Shown here in pieces: positions 14,101 to 26,000 of a stretch of 64,000 bases of DNA (position 1 is its first letter; each line of letters opens with the position of its first letter). A model generated the notes under the pieces. That model worked only from the letters and a program-made list of their open reading frames with translations, made no database searches and was not told the origin of the DNA. Origin of the DNA: Rhynochetos jubatus (Eukaryota; Chordata; Aves; Eurypygiformes; Rhynochetidae); contig CM050653.1 of the NCBI GenBank assembly GCA_027574665.1, positions 15,460,664 through 15,524,663 of the forward strand. The letters are read 5' to 3'. The position numbers and the translations under genes were made by a program.

Positions 14101-14574
14101 GTGAAAAACCTAGAAGTGATAAATTCATAAAGAGCTTCTCAATAAAACAGAGATACAGATACACTCTAACACCTAATTATCTTCCGGCTCCTATTTACAC
14201 ATTTATACAAGGTAAAGCCAGAGGGTGGAAAAACTTGCTGGACTGGTTCCTTGGTTAGGCTTCTTCCCTCTACCCATACACAGGTTACATCTTGCCATTA
14301 AGATAAGATTTTGGGATAAAGACTGTCTCTTGACTCTATATTTGTATGACAGCCAGCACAGTGACTACACAGCAAAAGGGAGAATTCTTATTCACAAGAC
14401 CAGAGTTAGGTGAATGCAAAACCAGTTGTTCTGGTTTTGGCCAACAGTTCATCTAGCTTTCTTGTGTCCACCACTATCCACAGGTAAAAATTCAAGAAAG
14501 AGCAAACATACGTAATGCTTTGCATATTCAGACTGAAACTATTTTCAGCTCAAGGATTTTCTCATCTTGATGAG
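5191..14574. other. Long unassigned stretch, no gene seen
   Basis: More than 9 kb with no recognised gene or repeat. Reading frames are all at most 124 codons (the longest is 13360-13734 on -) and none reads as a known domain. A good-looking polypyrimidine-AG acceptor lies at 6150-6170, without an evident exon. At 12720-12960 is an AT-rich stretch with TAAT-type words and pyrimidine runs (CTCTCTCT then T near 12858-12881; T near 12920-12932). I see no microsatellite longer than about 15 bases. Confidence 0.45.
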
Positions 14575-15176
14575 ATTTTCCTATTTATTAATATCCAGAG
14601 TACGATTCGTGCAAGTATTTGTCCAGCTGCTTATTGATATCATGCCAAATTTATGCACAACACTCGCTGGCAAGCTGTGCCACAGACCCATCGCCTGCCA
14701 CATGGAGAACCACTCTCTTCAGTTTGTTCTGAACCTGGCCCGGGTGCCTGCACATGATGGCCCCAGTTCTTTTTTTTGGCAAAGAAAGTGAGCTGTCAAT
14801 CTTCATGTCACCCATAATCATACTGAGCTTTACCAAATCCTCATAAAGTTTTCCAGGCTGAGGAGCTCCAGCTTATGCAGTTGTTGTTTGTGCAGAAACC
14901 ACTTCAAAAAAAAAAGGGGTCATCCTTGTTGCTCTTCTCTGGACCTTATCAAATCCTAATACACCTCTGAGACTATTTTATAAGTAGAGCTTGGACTGCT
15001 TTTCCTTATGTGCATCACTTTACATATATCTACATTGCATTTCATCTATCACTTTATTGCCCAGTCACTCAGTCTTTGTAATACTTCACAGTCTGCCCTT
15101 GTCCTACAAGTCTGAATAACTTTGTATCATCAGCATATTTTCTTACCTTACTGTCTATTTTCTTTTCAGGTCATTT
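14575..15176 (-). mobile_element. Ancient CR1-type LINE fragment
   Basis: Read on the minus strand this is an old, diverged non-LTR element of the kind shared by turtles, crocodilians and birds. On + the stretch 15020-15176 keeps the familiar antisense words of the CR1 reverse transcriptase 3' part: TTGCATTTCATCTATCACTT, TTGCCCAGTCACTCAGT, TTTGTATCATCAGCA and TTTTCAGGTCATTT. Around 14915-14950 it has GTTGCTCTTCTCTGGACCTT, and at 14590-14790 the 3'UTR-like words ATATCCAGAGTACGA and GTCCAGCTGCTTATTG. Many substitutions and small indels are visible and no reading frame survives. The 3' edge (14575) is approximate; beyond 15176 I lose similarity. Assignment rests on remembered consensus wording, not an alignment. 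Confidence 0.72.
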
Positions 15177-18139
15177 TTGACATTTGCCTCTGAGGCAGTG
15201 CCAGTTTAACCAGCTTGTACCACTGCACACCCTCAGCATGGTTGGACCATCTGTGACCTGGACTGGGGTGACACAGTGACCAGAATTGGGAAAGTGATCT
15301 GCAATCTTTTTGGCAGGCTATTTTTAAATGGGGAGGTAGGACGAGCATAAGATGATACTGCTGTTAAACATGGAAACTTATTCTTCCACTCCGCCAGTGG
15401 TGAGGTGAATGAGCAGGCTTAACCTTGAAATCATCGACTTTGAGTACAACACTCTCACATTTAAACCTTCGCGGCCACTACACATAGTGTCCCAGCTGAC
15501 AAATGCGACAAAGGATAGGGAAAAGAAGAACAGGTATGTGTATTCCTACTTGAATTACACACTGTCATGTGTGTATCATAAGAGATTCCAGCTTAAAAAT
15601 CAAGGCAAGAGGCTAACTGGACTCTGTAAAAATGTTAACGCAGGGATCTTATGAGGAAGGAGATGGAAGAAATGTGAATCAAAAAAAAATACATGTTGGA
15701 GTAGGTCTCTCAACTTTAGGCATCCTAATGTAGACACCCAAGCTCATCATTCCAATCTCCCTTTAGACAGCAAAGATGGGTATTTTTAGGAAGATTCATA
15801 CAAGCTCTTTTTCATCTCTACATTAGAATGGATTCCAATGACCATATTGATTTTCATCACTACTGACTGTAACAAAGCTTGGGACAAATAGTTAAGAGGT
15901 AAACATCTTCTGATGTCTTGAACCCCACCTTATGTCTTTTCACCTTGCTGTGTTTAGGAAAGGCTAAATAATTGATGAGATGATGGCCCACACAAAGGTA
16001 CTGAAGTTTAACCCCATGGTTAAACCTTCCAGCAATTTCTCAGGATGACTCCCTAGGCCATCTCAGTCATCCTAGGACATCCAAGGTAGACATCACTGAT
16101 AATATCTGAAATTTTTCTTCGCTTATCACACTTGTCCCAAGATACTTACTGAAATATTTGCTCAGAATTTCTAGCATTTTATTGATATTTACATGTTCCA
16201 AGCTTCAAAAAATAAAAACTACTTCAAAATGTTTACAGCAATGTCAGTGGCAGTTGTTTACCCACAGCTATTTGAGTAGCAGAGCCATTTGAAAACAGGG
16301 ACCAAAACTACTTAGTATACAGAAAAATATAGGTTTTGGTTTGTTGTTGTTTTGTTGGTTTTTTTTTTTTTTTCCTTCCCTTATTCAAAATCTGTAAGTG
16401 AAAGCTTTAGAAAGTTTTGAACTGCTGAAAACAAAGGACTGGAATGGAAAGCATTATACAGAATTAATTATAGTGATCACTGCTGCCATGATTGTGATTT
16501 ACAACACGTATCTCTGCTTGCAGTAAGAAAGACATAAAACAGGATATTAAATTAGTTGGAGAGCAATACTTTTCCTATGTATATTTTCCTGAGTACCAGA
16601 CTTCTAAAAATTCCCTGAGTGTGACCAGTTTCCTCCTGTGTTGCGATCACATTGCGGGTAACTTTATGTTCCAACATGAAAGGCATTAGATAGTACAAAT
16701 GTGTCAAAATATAAGGTTAGTTTGCCTTCCTTAAGGCAAGAAAAGAAAACAGAATAGGATGCTGAAAAGTGGAAAAACCTTAAAGCTGTGGGACATCTAG
16801 CTGCCCTGTACAAGATGCAATTGAGCAGCTGCTGAACTGTCACAGGAATGCTCCACGAAGGCGCACAGGACCTGTTGTTCCAGGTCAAACTAATGGTACC
16901 AGTACCAGATGCTTCAGAGGAAGACGTAAAACTTCCATAATAGGCAATTAGGCAACAACATGTTGGTAAGGGAAGTTTCTCCTTTAATTCTCAGACATTT
17001 AGCGTATGATTTATATCCTGAAGAATGTGGATTGATTTATCCCCTGAAGAAACCACAGTTATCCTTATAATTCATATTATGGCTAATCCTTTCTTTTGAA
17101 ACAGCAACATTCTTTTTTTACGTTATGGTGGTTGTGTATTATTAGGAACTAAATATGAAGAAATACTGCAACCGACTGAAACTCAAGGAAGAGCGTAGAG
17201 GGAAAATGCAATGATGTAAATTAGAATATGGCCAAGAGGCTAGGAATAATCTCAAAAAAATGTGACACACATGTTTTCTCTTTTGAGAAATGACAGCATT
17301 AAAAATGGCAGAAGTATAGCTAACAAAACACACGTTGGAGGCATCCAGGTGGGAGGTTGTACAGAAGGGTGGGGGGGAGGTGGGTATGAGCACTGCTGGT
17401 TGGCTGGATAAGGCCTCCTTTCCTTCCCTGTGTCAGAGCTGCTAACAGCTGTGCCACCACCAAGAAGAAGCACCAGCAAAGAGATTCTCAAATCCAGTTT
17501 TCTTCTTCATTAAAGTGCATAAATAATTCTATGATTCTCTGATTAAAATATACCCTTAGATCCTGTTCTTCTCAGAGGTGGAGATTGCATACTCTCATCA
17601 CACGGCATGCAGTCTGGTATTACCTTTGGGCAGCTTGCAGTGCAAATTTCGACCAGGCCCTTGATCCCCTTCTGAGAGCTGTTAAATGATGGACTAAGAC
17701 AGTAGTTGTGTTATTGAGATGGCTTCTCTAAAGAGGGCATTAAATCCCCATTGGTCAGGGTTGCTACAGCAGACTGAGCATTTTTTGTCTCTCTCAGAGC
17801 ATGAGCATATACGCTAAACTATTTATGTTAAGAAAATTCATGCCAGGATCTGAATGTTTGCTAGGGGTATGACATGACAGGCGCACATGCTACAGCTGTG
17901 TGCATCCTGCTGCTTGCCAGAGATGCTATTTCATTTTGAACTACTTAAAGGAGTAGTTTAAGTTTTATGGCAACTCACAAAGTGCACCAGCATATAAACA
18001 CATTCTCATCTGAGAGAGGGGTTCTGGTCCATGCTACCACTTTTGAGCCAGCACAAAATAACAAAGATACAAATGGCAGATATCCATTTAAACAGAAGCA
18101 GACTGAACAGTTAAGTCACCCAAGTGTTTCTTAGGTTAT
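15177..18139. other. Unassigned non-coding stretch
   Basis: No gene seen. Low complexity of GTT/T type lies at 16335-16373, with a 15-T run at its end. At 17525-17545 a short CTATGATTCTCTGATT resembles a CR1 end but has no CR1 body beside it. A G/C-rich microtract lies at 17368-17382 (TGGGGGGGAGG). Confidence 0.5.
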
Positions 18140-19060
18140 AAAACTGTGAGGAACCACTGTGCTAGTCTAATCCAATCTTTCTGAAAGACATCTTGCTCTG
18201 AGTTACAGATTTCCAGAGACAGAGGTTTCACCGTAATCCTTGTTAAATTGTTCCAGAGCTTAATCATCTTCTTTATAAAACTAATGCCTTTAAATCTGAA
18301 TCTTTCCAGCTTCAGTGTCCATCTACTGCGTCTTGTTATGTCTTTGTCTGTTGAACTGAAGAACCCTTAATTATCAAATGTATTTTCTCCATGGAGACAC
18401 TTATAAACTGTGATTATGTCATCTCTTAACCTTTCCTTTGATAAACTAAACAGATTGAACTCATTGAGGCAACAATCCTTGTTTTCTTGTCCTTTAACTA
18501 TTCCCATACCTGTAACCCAAAATTGCTCCTCTCCCCTCCCCAGTCTACAGATGATTTCATAAGATGATGAACCCCGGAACTGGACCCATTAATGTACTCA
18601 CAGCCATACAGATACAAAATATAAAGAAGCTACAACAGCCCAACTTCTCCTTACTCTTCCAAGGATCACAGAAGACATATTTCTTCAGTTATGATTCCCT
18701 GTTTACATTTTGGGACCTACCAGTTAGCCAATTCTAATAAAATCAATGTGTGTTGTGTTCATTTTTAGTCATTACTGTTTCTTACAGAAATATTTGCTAG
18801 GCACACAGATGAATGCCTGACATTCAAAATCTATGTATTTTGTATCAATGTTATTTACCTTTATTAACCTAGCTTGTAATCCCATCAGAGAAAGGCATCT
18901 GGCTGGTTTGACAAGAACTATTTTCATAAACTCATGTTGATTGACATTTAATAAATTATGCTGTTTTGGAAGTTGCAGTATCCCAATTGATATCATTTCA
19001 TAAGGAATTATTCCATCAACTGCTGAAAGTGTATGTTCTGTCCCTGTGGAATTTCTGGGG
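18140..19060 (-). mobile_element. Ancient CR1 LINE with reverse transcriptase remnant
   Basis: Old CR1 copy read on the minus strand, covering part of the reverse transcriptase domain through the C-terminal region and towards the 3' end. The minus-strand frame 18772-19065 still reads NQHEFM, then NNIDTKYIDFECQAF at about 18811-18855, then a KYFCKK end. This matches the CR1 NQHGFR block, the motif A block (YLDFSKAFD) and the PHKILLKK block in the right order and spacing. Motif A keeps the first aspartate and phenylalanine (YIDF) but has lost the SKAFD wording. Further down, + strand words at 18390-18460 (ATGGAGACACTTATAAACTG, ATTATGTCATCTCTTAACCT) and at 18240-18310 (TTGTTCCAGAGCTTAATCAT) are antisense to the CR1 C-terminal block. 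No complete frame survives. It is clearly older than the copies at 2055 and 57452. Confidence 0.85.
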
Positions 19061-19959
19061 GTCATTTTGTATTAAGTTGATTCTAACTTACATTAAACCT
19101 TTCTCAGACTTTTGTCATATACTATAATGCAACCATCACAGCGAAGAGGCTGCCTCACACAAGTGAAATCATTGGGGTAAGAGTGTAAACCCTTCACTAC
19201 AAATTAAACTAAGCAGGTAGTCATATTTAAGCCTTAGGTTTCCAGAAAATCAATCTTACCCTGTAAGAAAAACTCATTGATCTACAGCCTATGTGAGTAC
19301 GTTTATTTAAAAAAATGTTAGACACATTATGATGACATAGGTCAGTATATAAAAAGATGCATTAAACCCATAACACTTAGATTTATCGAAAGCCTATGCC
19401 CCACTGATAATACTATACCAGTAGATAAAGAAAAGTGTCATAATCTATTATGAAACTTAAAAAAGCAACAGAAACAATAATCAGTATTCCACACCTGAAC
19501 TGCAATGGACAGAAGTGTAATAACATGAAATGTAATCAAAATGCCCACAGTTCTCATAGGTTTGGAAATTGGTAACAGACTCCAGGGTGCAACAACTTAG
19601 ACCACATGATCAAATTCAAAATAAATTTATAAGAATTTACTGCCTAGGTTTTCCTGGCACTCTGTAATCCTAAGATTAGGTCAATAAGTGCATTGCACTT
19701 TAGAACACTGTAACATCTCGTCTTCAAATTATGCATCCAGGTTTACTACAGACCCAAAGCACTGAGACCAACAATCCTGTAACAAGTTCTACCTAAAACA
19801 ACATGTTCTGCTGCACTGGAGTTTCTTAAATTAGATAGTAAGAAGTGACAATAGAAGTATGAATTCCACATCCTTCCTCCTTGATCCCCAGGGTCTGGCA
19901 CACATTGCTGCACTAATTTCTCTTTGAAAGCTAGGTTAAAAACTCTTTCTGTAATGGGT
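19061..19959. other. Unassigned non-coding stretch
   Basis: Nothing recognised; AT-rich with short frames only. The old CR1 on its left may extend a little into this stretch beyond what I can follow. Confidence 0.45.
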
Positions 19960-20150
19960 TCTTTTAAAAGAAAATTGGACAACGAAATGTTATTTCCCCC
20001 ACCCCTGTTTTCCAGAATTTCCAGGAGCTGGGGCACTCATCTAAAATATGGGGTTCTGGGTTCAATTCCCTTCTCTGTCTAATGAATTTAAGCCTTGTTC
20101 TCCCAACTGCCTGAGGCACCATAGTCATCAAGAAGAGCTTTAGGGGGCTT
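19960..20150 (+). repeat. Probable ancient tRNA-like repeat
   Basis: Positions 20059-20069 read GGTTCAATTCC, which matches the RNA polymerase III B box (GGTTCGANTCC) at all but one fixed position. It is preceded by a GGGCACTCATCTAAAATATG stretch and followed by a TCTCCCAACTGCCTGAGGCA stretch. The order resembles an old interspersed repeat I know from turtle and crocodile DNA, in which a tRNA-like part is followed by a partly complementary arm. The A box is not convincing (a GAGCTGGGGCAC stretch at about 20025). No tRNA cloverleaf folds by eye, so this is not an active tRNA gene. Edges and strand are approximate. Confidence 0.4.
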
Positions 20151-22970
20151 ATGAAGGGTTGTTCTTGTTCACGCATACTGAATTTCTTCCGCTTTATGTG
20201 ACCCATTTAAACAATGAAATGGAAAAGAGAGAGATCACTCTAAATACCATAGGTTTAAATCACTCACAGAAATGTGTAATAGTAAATCATTATAACAAAT
20301 GAGAGAGTTTCCTAGCCCAACCTGTGGTACTTGCTTTCTGTCTTTCTCAGTGATCGTTTAAGTTGGCCATATAAAGAAGAAGAGACACAGGATGGGAGAA
20401 TGAGGGTGTCCACTCCTTCCCACTCAGGTTAGTGATCAAGGCATATTCCAGGAGACAGGAGAAGAAGGCTTAAATACATGTAGACCTAGGAAGAAGCTGA
20501 ACTTCTTTCTTGGATTGGTGTTCTATCCATTGATGAAAAAAAGCCACTTGCTGCATTCCTGTTTGCTTGCTTTATTAGAGGCAGATCAGCTGCTAGGTTT
20601 TCTTTAGAAGGCACTGATTCTTGTAGAACAATCCATGTGAGTTATGGCAAGATTTAGGCCAGGGACAGGTCTTGAACTGTTTTGTGAGTCTGCCTAGAGT
20701 GGGAATTTAAGACAACCAGGGAGGATTAATCTCATCAAACTTGGGTTGGCTAACATGTAACATGTTTAGTCTAAGGTGTCTAGGTTCATTCTGTAATAGA
20801 AGTGAAGAAATAGATTCTATGAGAGAGCTAGTCATTCCAGCTATCATACACACAACACCTTGCATACATACCTGTTTTGTTCCAGTAACTATAGAAGGAG
20901 GCTAAGAAATCTACTCAGGTTAGAAACTTCACTTTAATGGCTCAATTAAGGCAAAATGAACCCTACTCTTGAAATCTTAGATATAGTTCAGGTTTAAAGG
21001 ACAACTACTGAAAGAGTTGTGGAGCAAGTTTGTGGATCTGAGTGCCTGAGATGACCAATCACAAGTAACACTCCTTCTGGTTATGGCCCAGTCTTTTATG
21101 GTTGGACTGAAGTAAAAAATACCTCTTTTATTTCTTTTGCAGAAATTCAAAATCATCCCTTTGGAATTCACCTTGCAAGTCCAGCAGTATATATGAAGTG
21201 TTGTTCCTGCTTTCTGTCACACACGGTTTCCCTGTCCTTTTCCCTTTGACTGACTGCACCAGCATAATCCCAAGAAAAAGTTCTTTTCAGGGCTTAGCTC
21301 CACTGATGAGGTGTGCTTAATTGTGCCAGACCCAATGTACTTTATTAAGCTCCAGTTCAGTCATCAACATAGTTGACCCAAAGCTGACCTGAAGGCATAA
21401 GATAAAGTCCAAGACTACCTGGCTGGAAGCAATCAGAATTTCTTTGTATTAAAGATAGCCACTTATTAACTGCATTTTCTGTATCCTTGTCTTATCTCAG
21501 TGATCATCAGAAATGTATCTGCTTTGACTTCTGGCCACTGCTGGTAAATCGATTCCTCTCCTGGGTATAGGCTTGTGATGAGTGACCGCAGAGAGTGACT
21601 GCACTGATGAGAAAGATCTGGAATTTCCATTCTCCAGATCTCCTGGGTTTGATGAGAACTCATGATATTTTTTTTTTCAGGGGAGGGTAGGTGGGGGAAA
21701 TAAAACTGAAATTAATAGTTTTTACTTTGTGGAAATTGAATTCTGTATTTAATAAATTATTCTGACAAGACATTCCCAAATAATGTCTATTTCTTTAATT
21801 TAGGAGATTTTTTTGTTCTCTAATAATGACACAGTGTGGCCAAGACTGTCAAAAGGGTAAAACCTGCTGCAGAAAGGACTCATGCACATATTCCACCATG
21901 TTGTTGAAATTTGTTCTGAGACAGCAAAAGAAAAATCTGATTTTTCTACATTAGCACCTGTCTTAAGACTGTCTAGTAAATACCATGTATAGATGACCAG
22001 AGCTAGTGATAAAGAGAAAGAAATAGGGTGGGATCAACTGCTGGGAAACCTGAACGATTCTTCCAGCACTTTTTTGTTTCTAAGTGTCATTGACAAGGTC
22101 TATAATTATACACATTAGAAACTTGCACCTGGGTTAATGGTGTAACCAAGTCTGACAGCCAAGCCAAAATTATCATGTAGGGTAGTCTTGGTTGCAAATT
22201 ACAGATATGCTGAATCAAATGGTTTATGGAACTTTCCTTACAAACTATCCAGGAGTTTAGCTTGACCCCTATCAACCTTTCAGTATGTTACAGCTAAAAA
22301 ATGAAAAATGCAGAGCTTGAAATAAAATGTACAGAGAACTGATTCAGCTGTCATTTTCTGATACTGATAAAATCAGGTACAGTACATAGGAAATGCTTCA
22401 TCTTCTTTCTTCTAGTCCCTACTTCGATTTTTAAGGAAAGAAAGTCACGTTTCCCCATATACAGAAAAAAAAAGGCAACTCGTTTTCCAAGTAAAACAAA
22501 TATTTTTCTTAAACCAACTTTTATTTTCCCAAATATTTGACAGGAGCAGACTGTACAGTTCTGAAGAAGTTTAGTCAGCTGTGCAGATTGACTTTTGAAG
22601 TGTAAAATAAACCTTTACTTAACAGATGTCAAGAATATGACTTCGTGAGATAATGACAGGTTTTGTAATAGGTTGGTGGTGGTTCTTTCTAAGTGGAATG
22701 AATGAAGTTTTGGTGCCAACTCTTTAAAAAAAAATGACAACATGATTATTAACAATTGACTAGAATCAAGAAAGAAAAATCAACAACAAAACTGACTGTA
22801 CTTCATTTCTGTGTGTTTGGAAGGCACAAACTTCTCAGTAAATTGCACAGAAGTACAACTGTCTTAAATGGGTACTCTCTTTCTTCACCTGTGGGCTGCA
22901 ACGGAACTGAAATGCAGTTCCCAGGAAGATAAACTTAGGCCTAGTCTTGAGATATCAGCCAAAGTTGACC
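20151..22970. other. Unassigned non-coding stretch
   Basis: No gene or repeat family recognised. Frames are all under 66 codons. T-rich and A-rich microtracts lie near 21668 and 22465. Confidence 0.5.
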
Positions 22971-23007
22971 TCTTCCTTAAGGCCATCTTCCTTAAGGCCA
23001 TCTTCCT
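22971..23007 (+). repeat. 15-bp tandem repeat, 2.5 copies
   Basis: The unit TCTTCCTTAAGGCCA occurs at 22971-22985 and again at 22986-23000 without mismatch, followed by a partial third copy TCTTCCT to 23007. Each unit holds the palindrome CCTTAAGG. Perfect identity suggests a recent slippage or duplication event. Confidence 0.95.
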
Positions 23008-26000
23008 CTACAGGACCTGGATATCCTGATTCCATACCAATTTGATGACAATTTCAAGAGATGGCTCATCCCTCATCCAGTTAAAAACAGCTCACTGCAC
23101 CACCAGTTCACAAAACTTCTACTTTTGGGGACAGAAAGGGGGAACCACTACAAGATTCATGGCTTCTACCATCTTCCCAGGAAACAGGGTTGTTCCTGCT
23201 CTCAGCAAAGTCAACAGCACAAGGAGGACATTAATACCGCATCTAAATATTTCACACAGAGCCAATCTTTTTCTGTGCAAAACACCATCAGTGAAGGCTT
23301 GGAAAAGTTGATGCACCTGAGATGAGTGGCACTAACTTTCCCTGCTGGCTGAACCCATTGGTATTTGGTAGAGATTCCAGCAAAGTTTCTCACTTTCCAA
23401 AAATAACCCTGTGGACTGTCACGGTGCCATCTAGTTAGCTGCAATTGTTCCATACTGGCAGTTGGAATATGTTATCCTGAGCTGGAATCACAAATGTGGA
23501 CTTATTGCAGGATTCAGAGAAAAGATGGGGGAAAACTTTGTCACTGGTGGCCCCACAATGAACTTGCTGTACAGCAATCAGGAGCTGCTCTAGACAGAGC
23601 TGGGAGTGTGAGTTTTCACAGAGGCTGGGTCCCCATTAGAAGGGAGTACTAACATGGACATGTGTACTGACTCTTTTCTCACTTGCTGGCCTTGTGCCTG
23701 AGAGCCAGACCTGCTTCTATATATATCAAAATCTTTGAAGTCCCTTGGGAACAGCTATCCTTTGCCAGTGAAACCGCGTGCTGCTCATGCCACTGTCAGT
23801 ACTAGATTGTCAGTTCCCAGCCCTGCCAGCTGACACACTGCTGAGGCCAACAGTGGACAGGAAGGCCAGCCATCCCCACCTGCCTTCTGGGTCACCCAGG
23901 GACCAGCAGTCATCATGTCTCCTGCTTTCTCATCAGCATCCTTCAGACTGGCCCCTCCAGTACCACTGCTACTCCAGCACATCTTTATTTCTGCCCACTT
24001 TTATTTGACATCATCTTCTTTCTGTCAGTTCCTCACTGCTTTGTTGAAATGACATATTTTCTTTCCTCTCATCTTCTTTCTACTGCAGTTTTCTCTGCTG
24101 TTTCTCAGATTCCCCTTCCAACATTCAGGTTCCCATGAAACCTCTGCAACTAATTTATAGTTCTTCTCCAAACATTACTTCACCTTTCCTTCCATCCTAT
24201 CAATACACACTTGACAGCCCTCTCCACTCTTTTGCTCCTGATTTCCAAGTCTGATATATACCTAAATATTATGCACAGAGTCATGAGGAAGAGAGGCATA
24301 AGGTAGAATCACCCAAAACCTTTGTACATGGGTACAAATGCCATTGTAAGTCTGAGGTTTGAGAGTTCAGGTTATTTAAAAATGACCATTAATATCCAGA
24401 CCAAGTGTCGTTTCAAAGCATCTCCTTCCCTCTATTTCTGAAATGTTGTATTTACTTTCCAACATAAGCTAATGAAGAAAAAAAATACTTTGCTCTGCAT
24501 AGAGAGTTAATGCAGAAGGCCTGCAGTGGCTCTTCTGGAGCCCTCCTGATCTACATTGAAAATCCATGTAAGTCCCCTGTAAATACACACCCTCAGAATT
24601 TCTGCTAAATGCATGCTATTTACACAATAGCCCATTACAACAGCCCATCTGTCAAGCCTCTTTCATGACCACAGGTGGAGGATGAAAAATTCTTTTAAAC
24701 AGCACTGAGGGCCTTTGGAGGAAAGCTTGTTTGCCGATGTATAGCTGGCCTCCCACAGAGCCAAGATCTGCAACCTTCTGAGGCTCCCAACCATGGCTGG
24801 CCTTTAGTCAAACAGTGCCCAGGGCAAGCCAGAATTTCATGCCTTTCCAAAACGCTAATTGATTGGGGATAAACATTAACCTAGAATTTCAGTTGTGCAC
24901 TCTAGTCTTAAGCACACCGGGCAGCCGCCCAGCTAACCCACCCCTCAGGCTAAACCTATTTCAAGGGTCTTTGTATAAGGCCCAGAAGGTCATAGAAGTT
25001 CAGTTCATTTTATAGTAGAGACAACTACAAAGCATCTATTTGTTTTTATTTTTAAGTGTTTCCCCGTAGTTCAGAAAATGATTCTGAAAATATGGTGGCC
25101 AGAAACAGGGCATGTCCCATGCTCTCAAAATGAACTCCCTGGTTCAGAGACCAGAGCAATGAACTGGCACCTCAGCCCAGATTGCAAACAAGCCAAACAA
25201 TTATTTAGATCACATACACACTTATAGTGACAGATAATCCACCCGTTCCCTGAAGTCTGAGAGACATCTTGCCCTTCCAAAAATGTCATCACAGGTTCTT
25301 AGGAGATCTGGCAAAGACTATGTGCACTTTGAATACCACTGGCCAGAGTCCAGGACAGAGCATCTAAGTCCTGGGCTCTCACTCCATCACCACTGTGGGA
25401 ATAAAGTTTCTAAAAGGCGGCTAGAAATCAAAGAAAGAATGGCAGAGATTTTTGTGACTCTCAAAAACTATTTGCTGAGAGCTGTAAGCTTGCAAGCCTC
25501 CTTATTTTTTTTTCCAGAATGATTCAATTGCTCAATTAAAGAAGAAACAACCCACAGTGACACACAAATCACACTGAAATAAAAGTCAGCATGTGGCAGA
25601 CTGTCCTTAAAGCCAGGTTTCCTCTTGCCTTGGCCATATGGAACATATTTATAATATTATTTTTTCCATTACCTTTTTTTTTCCTTATTCGCTCATCTCA
25701 ACATTTGTTTATAATTCTACAACATCCTTGATTGTTCCTTTTTTTTTTTTTTGGTAATGATTATTTCTGAGCCTTCTACCCTAGTTTCGCCCTGGTAGAA
25801 CATGAAACCAGTAACACTGAAGGTAAACCTTTGAACCCAAAGAGTTTGAGTTAGTTCAAAATTAAGTAAAACCACCCAGAGACCAAAAGGTCCTCCTTAT
25901 GTTGAAAGGAGAAATGGGAAGATAATACATGGAGAAAGTGGTGCAGATAAACCTCTCATTCTCTGTAGCATCACCAGTTGAGGACATGTCCACACCTTAC

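Noticed and set aside
17525-17545. CR1-like end word CTATGATTCTCTGATT
   Set aside because: No CR1 3'UTR lies beside it on either strand, so chance is likelier.
23042-23325. Stacked frames on both strands near 23.1-23.4 kb
   Set aside because: Three overlapping frames in different phases with no domain; characteristic of shadows rather than a gene.
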